Source: Ectocarpus siliculosus (lineage: Eukaryota; Sar; Phaeophyceae; Ectocarpales; Ectocarpaceae). Taken from it: a stretch of DNA of 10,589 nucleotides. The notes beneath the pieces were generated by a model. The model was not told where the DNA came from and did not search any database. It saw only the letters and a list, made by a program, of their open reading frames with translations. Positions 8,474 through 10,589 of this stretch are shown one piece after another. A program made the translations under genes and the position numbers. The first letter of the stretch is position 1. Each line of letters starts with the position of its first letter. The stretch is taken from assembly GCA_000310025.1 (NCBI GenBank), contig FN649751.1, forward strand, positions 3,794,985 through 3,805,573. Reading direction: 5' to 3'.

Positions 8474-8627
8474 CCCTCCGCCTTCGGCAAAGGGCGTAAC
8501 ACTTAGCGTGCGGAGGGGCTAGCCCTGAACCGCATCCACTCCGCGACTATTCTACTCCTGAGCGAGAATCGGGTAAGCGACGGAGTGGATCGAGAAGCTG
8601 TTCGATTCAACAGCCGGAAAGCCGGCT
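8474..8627. other. cluster of inverted repeats, possible structured RNA or decayed element
   Basis: Stems seen: CCCTCCGC/GCGGAGGG (8474-8481, 8510-8517); ATCCACTCCG/CGGAGTGGAT (8534-8543, 8581-8590) with an inner ATTCT/AGAAT (8549-8553, 8565-8569); GCTGTT/AACAGC (8597-8602, 8609-8614); and AGCCGG/CCGGCT (8612-8617, 8622-8627), the last two mutually exclusive. The same DNA is open on both strands: plus frame 8507-8713 (68 codons, containing REAVRFNSRKAGSVNEFD) and minus frame 8654-8552 after a CGCAG acceptor-like site (LVLIKLVHRAGFPAVESNSF). No known RNA family or protein is recognised; tRNA and hammerhead ribozyme patterns do not fit. Confidence 0.4.
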
Positions 8628-8713
8628 CGGTGAACGAGTTTGATCAAGACCAACCTGCGACACCTAATACGCAGCTTCATGGGAAACCGATAGCCTCTCC
8701 AACTCTGACATGA

Positions 8714-9719
8714 CGAAGGCAACGCCAACAACAAAACAAAACAAAACCCATCAATCGACCACCATCGCGGAGGGGCGGGGTGGAAACAGCCCTGCCCAGA
8801 GTCTGGGGCCAATCTATGGTGATACGTTTATACTTTGTCGTGCCGCCTCGCAGCAAACCATCGCCACCTTACCCTCCTTGCACGACCATGAACAGACTAC
8901 AGACAGACGAACGTCTTGTGCCTCCCGCGGCCACCGGCGGCGGCTAGATCTTGCGATTGCCCCCCTCCCTAACTGCTGCTCTATACCCTACACAGACCGA
9001 AAGAGCGGCCTTTCTCCATCAAGCGAGGCGAGGCTTTCTTCTTCAGTTCAGGCCCACATCGAGCTAGAACAGCCCGCCGTAAGCGGGTACTAGACATGCC
9101 CACGAACTACGTACTTTTAGTGTATAATAATCGGAGTAATAGTCCGAGAGGCTACTATACACGAACCAATCGCTCGGGTGGCCATAGTTAGACCTACGGA
9201 CGCTAGATTGACATGTCGACAAGAAGCGGAGACACCGAGGCAGCAAACGCTCAGATCCACACAAAAAACAAAACACGCACACAACAACACACACCTAAGT
9301 AACGCAAGCGAGACTTACACACTCCCTAGCCCCAGCCGAAAGGGTAGGGATGAGGGGTTACTGGCGCGCGAGCCCCAAAATGACGACCGTAGCGGCTGTC
9401 GATGCCGAGGGAACACAACCGCATGGAGAAAATACCTCTTTCACAACAAGAGGCAATCAGCGTCGTCGGCCGAAAGAAGGCCAAGACAGGAAGGGCGAGC
9501 ACGTGGGGGATTCAACCCTATCGTCTCGCCCGCATCACAGATTGAGGCCACCCTCCAGAGGCAGATAGACGACCCACCAAGGGGAGATAGACGGAAGCCA
9601 CGTCGTGCCGCCGGAGGCTTCTCTCGTTTTCTGCCGCCAGCCAGAAAAGTCTTGAGAAAAATAGTAAAAAAGCGTTTGCTAGATAGATAAAAAAACACCA
9701 AAACACGACGAGAGCTACA
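8714..9719. other. region downstream of the kinase gene without a supported gene
   Basis: The plus strand is open for 170 codons at 9178-9690, but the product is low-complexity and R/P/S-rich and lies antisense to the presumed kinase 3' UTR, so I do not call it a gene. A branch-site-like CCTAAC and a CTACACAG acceptor-like sequence occur near 8968-8996 on the plus strand, followed by an open frame to 9189 with no recognised domain. Confidence 0.4.
9120..9162. other. nested hairpin
   Basis: GTGTATA (9120-9126) pairs with TATACAC (9156-9162), and inside it CGGA (9132-9135) pairs with TCCG (9143-9146). At 43 nt it is too short for a tRNA. It may be a small TIR remnant or chance. Confidence 0.4.
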
Positions 9720-9818
9720 TTAAAACCCTTCGAAGAGCTTCTGGGGCCCGGTGTAGGCCAAGACCTTGTCCTCCTCACTCACCGCCTCGAAGTTGGACGT
9801 GTCCAAAGCGGTTCGGAC
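9720..9818 (-). CDS. AGC protein kinase (PKA/PKG-like catalytic subunit), terminal exon, 5' partial
   Basis: Cyclic-nucleotide-dependent kinases of the AGC group phosphorylate Ser/Thr on target proteins and end in a C-tail that wraps the kinase lobes. Seen: after the acceptor GGGGGGGCAG, the exon reads 32 codons to TAA (9722-9720), VRTALDTSNFEAVSEEDK followed by VLAYTGPQKLFEGF. From family knowledge, PKA catalytic subunits carry DTSNFD followed by an acidic stretch and end exactly in an F-x-x-F hydrophobic motif; here DTSNFE is residues 6-11 and FEGF (29-32) is the terminus. The kinase core lies to the right, outside the window. The last intron starts at 9819 and contains the right repeat copy. 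The intron is phase 0. A GCG|GTGAGT inside the exon (after 9783) resembles a donor, but the reading continues sensibly past it. No AATAAA is seen soon after the stop. Confidence 0.8.
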   Translation of the reverse strand, partial: VRTALDTSNFEAVSEEDKVLAYTGPQKLFEGF

Positions 9819-9914
9819 CTGCCCCCCCGCAAACACACCGAATCACGAAACAAAAAGTCGCAGCAAGGACTGAGGTTAATCGGTTGAGCATGCGCACGTT
9901 GTGAGGTGGGGGGT

Positions 9915-9934
9915 GGGGGGGGGGGGGGGGGGGG
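9915..9934 (+). repeat. 20-bp G homopolymer at the inner edge of the right repeat copy
   Basis: Twenty G run into the conserved GTACTC end of the repeat and continue a G-rich stretch from 9901. In the kinase pre-mRNA this is a C run about 100 nt before the last acceptor. The DNA strand could form a G-quadruplex, and length errors are likely in an assembly. Confidence 0.9.
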
Positions 9935-10163
9935 TACTCATAGTCGTGCATGCCGTAGTCGTTTTGACCATTGACCTCGCATCCCTACAAAGCCGGGACG
10001 GAGCACGCCGGGTTCTCACCGGACCAGGCTCTCACATCACCAAGCGCGAAGCGCCGTGAGGTATTTGGCGAGTCGCATGAAGGGTGAGCTGCCATCCTGC
10101 TAAGGGTGTTCGGCATCTTGTGCTTACTTCCTTGCGTACGGATGACAGCTACGTATGACTTAA

Positions 10164-10169
10164 TTTATT
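10164..10169 (-). promoter_or_regulatory. AATAAA hexamer in the right repeat copy, sense to the kinase gene
   Basis: Counterpart of 1564-1569, about 345 nt before the last kinase acceptor. Use of it would remove the exon with the DTSNFE and F-x-x-F tail. Confidence 0.35.
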
Positions 10170-10396
10170 TTCTGGTGCTTTCACTTCCAGAGACAGTTGT
10201 AAGCACTGTGTAACTGCCTCGAGGAAGCTTGACCATTTTAACACAACGTGGTGCGATCATCCCCCGTTGCGCGGAGTGAGGTTTTTCCACCCCGCACAAC
10301 ATGATTTACTCGACCACCATTATGGTTACCGCCAAAAAAAAAAAACGACGTAAAAAAAAAAACGGTAACCTGGTTGCCGAGTTCACGAAGTGAATT

Positions 10397-10589
10397 GGCT
10401 TGTTTTACAACGTCGTTGCCAAGCGACGAAAACCCAATCCCGATGGCAAACACCGAGTGGGGGGCTTGTTTTACAACGTCGTTGCCAAGCGACGAAAACC
10501 CAAACCCCGATGGCAAACACCGGGGGGGGCGGCTTGTTTTACAACGTCGTTGCCAGGCGACGAAAACCCAACCCCGATAGCAAAACACC
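10397..10589 (-). repeat. tandem repeat, three units, right copy
   Basis: Units start at 10397, 10463 and 10531 on the plus strand, each GGCTTGTTTTACAACGTCGT followed by a shared remainder, separated by G-rich spacers. The outermost unit is the most changed (GCCAGGCG for GCCAAGCG, GATAGCAAAACACC for GATGGCAAACACC). Confidence 0.92.

Larger units (their letters stand above)
9934..10589 (-). repeat. dispersed ~655-bp repeat, right copy, inside the last kinase intron
   Basis: Inverted copy of 1144-1797 with about a dozen visible differences, mostly in T-run length and single bases (for example a one-base indel in the GGATG/CAGCTC region). It reaches the window edge exactly at the end of a tandem unit, so its outer boundary cannot be judged. 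Relative to the kinase gene it is in sense orientation, as the left copy is relative to PARP. Sequence between the repeat and the acceptor (9819-9933) shows no similarity to the matching left stretch (1798-1930), so homology stops at GAGTAC. Confidence 0.92.

Noticed and set aside
8597-8614. TTCGATTC as a tRNA T-loop
   Set aside because: The flanking bases form a plain 6-bp hairpin, and no acceptor, D or anticodon arms are found at the right spacing.
9178-9690. 170-codon plus-strand frame
   Set aside because: R/P/S-rich product without a domain, antisense to the likely kinase 3' UTR, in the same skewed region.
1144-10589. A single 9.4-kb DNA transposon with 655-bp terminal inverted repeats
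   Set aside because: The PARP microexon lies outside and the PARP terminal exon inside, yet they splice in frame. The kinase end is arranged the same way. Two separate insertions explain this better, and no transposase is visible inside.
1-10589. CRISPR array, phage or bacterial defence system
   Set aside because: The only regular repeats are the 67-bp tandem units without unique spacers, and the genes are spliced eukaryotic genes.

Overview
The window looks like nuclear DNA of a eukaryote, not a bacterium or an organelle. The genes are broken by spliceosomal introns with GTGAGT and GTATGT donors, pyrimidine-rich acceptors and CTAAC-like branch sites. Coding pieces are short and GC-rich at third codon positions, and long C/G homopolymers and small satellites are frequent. 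An alga-like genome of about 50% GC (for example a brown alga) would fit, but nothing here fixes the taxon.

Layout. Positions 1-651 (minus) hold a fragment of a non-LTR retrotransposon pol, cut by the window edge at the start of its reverse transcriptase. It lies antisense, apparently in an intron of a plus-strand PARP-type ADP-ribosyltransferase gene. The last two coding exons of that gene are a 27-nt microexon (969-995) and the terminal exon (1931-1993). The 935-nt intron between them carries a roughly 655-bp repeat (1144-1797) with three 67-bp tandem units. A possible decayed ORF follows at 2137-2349. Between 3425 and 3721 are two diverged direct repeats with a hairpin between them. A minus-strand gene at 4149-5105 (two exons, AATAAA at 4117-4122) encodes a probable small, mostly disordered protein with a half Zn2Cys6-like cysteine motif. 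Most of 5526-9719 is non-coding as far as I can tell; it holds a hairpin cluster at about 8474-8627. At 9720-9818 (minus) is the last exon of an AGC protein kinase of PKA/PKG type. Its last intron contains a second, nearly identical copy of the 655-bp repeat (9934-10589), which runs to the window edge.

How the parts relate. The PARP and kinase genes converge. Each has the same repeat in its last intron, in sense orientation, with its inner end 110-135 nt before the final acceptor, and both introns are phase 0. The two copies therefore look at first like terminal inverted repeats of a 9.4-kb transposon. The intact PARP exon pair across the left copy shows that they are more likely two independent intronic insertions. 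Because they are inverted relative to each other, recombination between them would swap the two C-terminal exons in frame. Each copy also carries a sense AATAAA that could end transcripts early.
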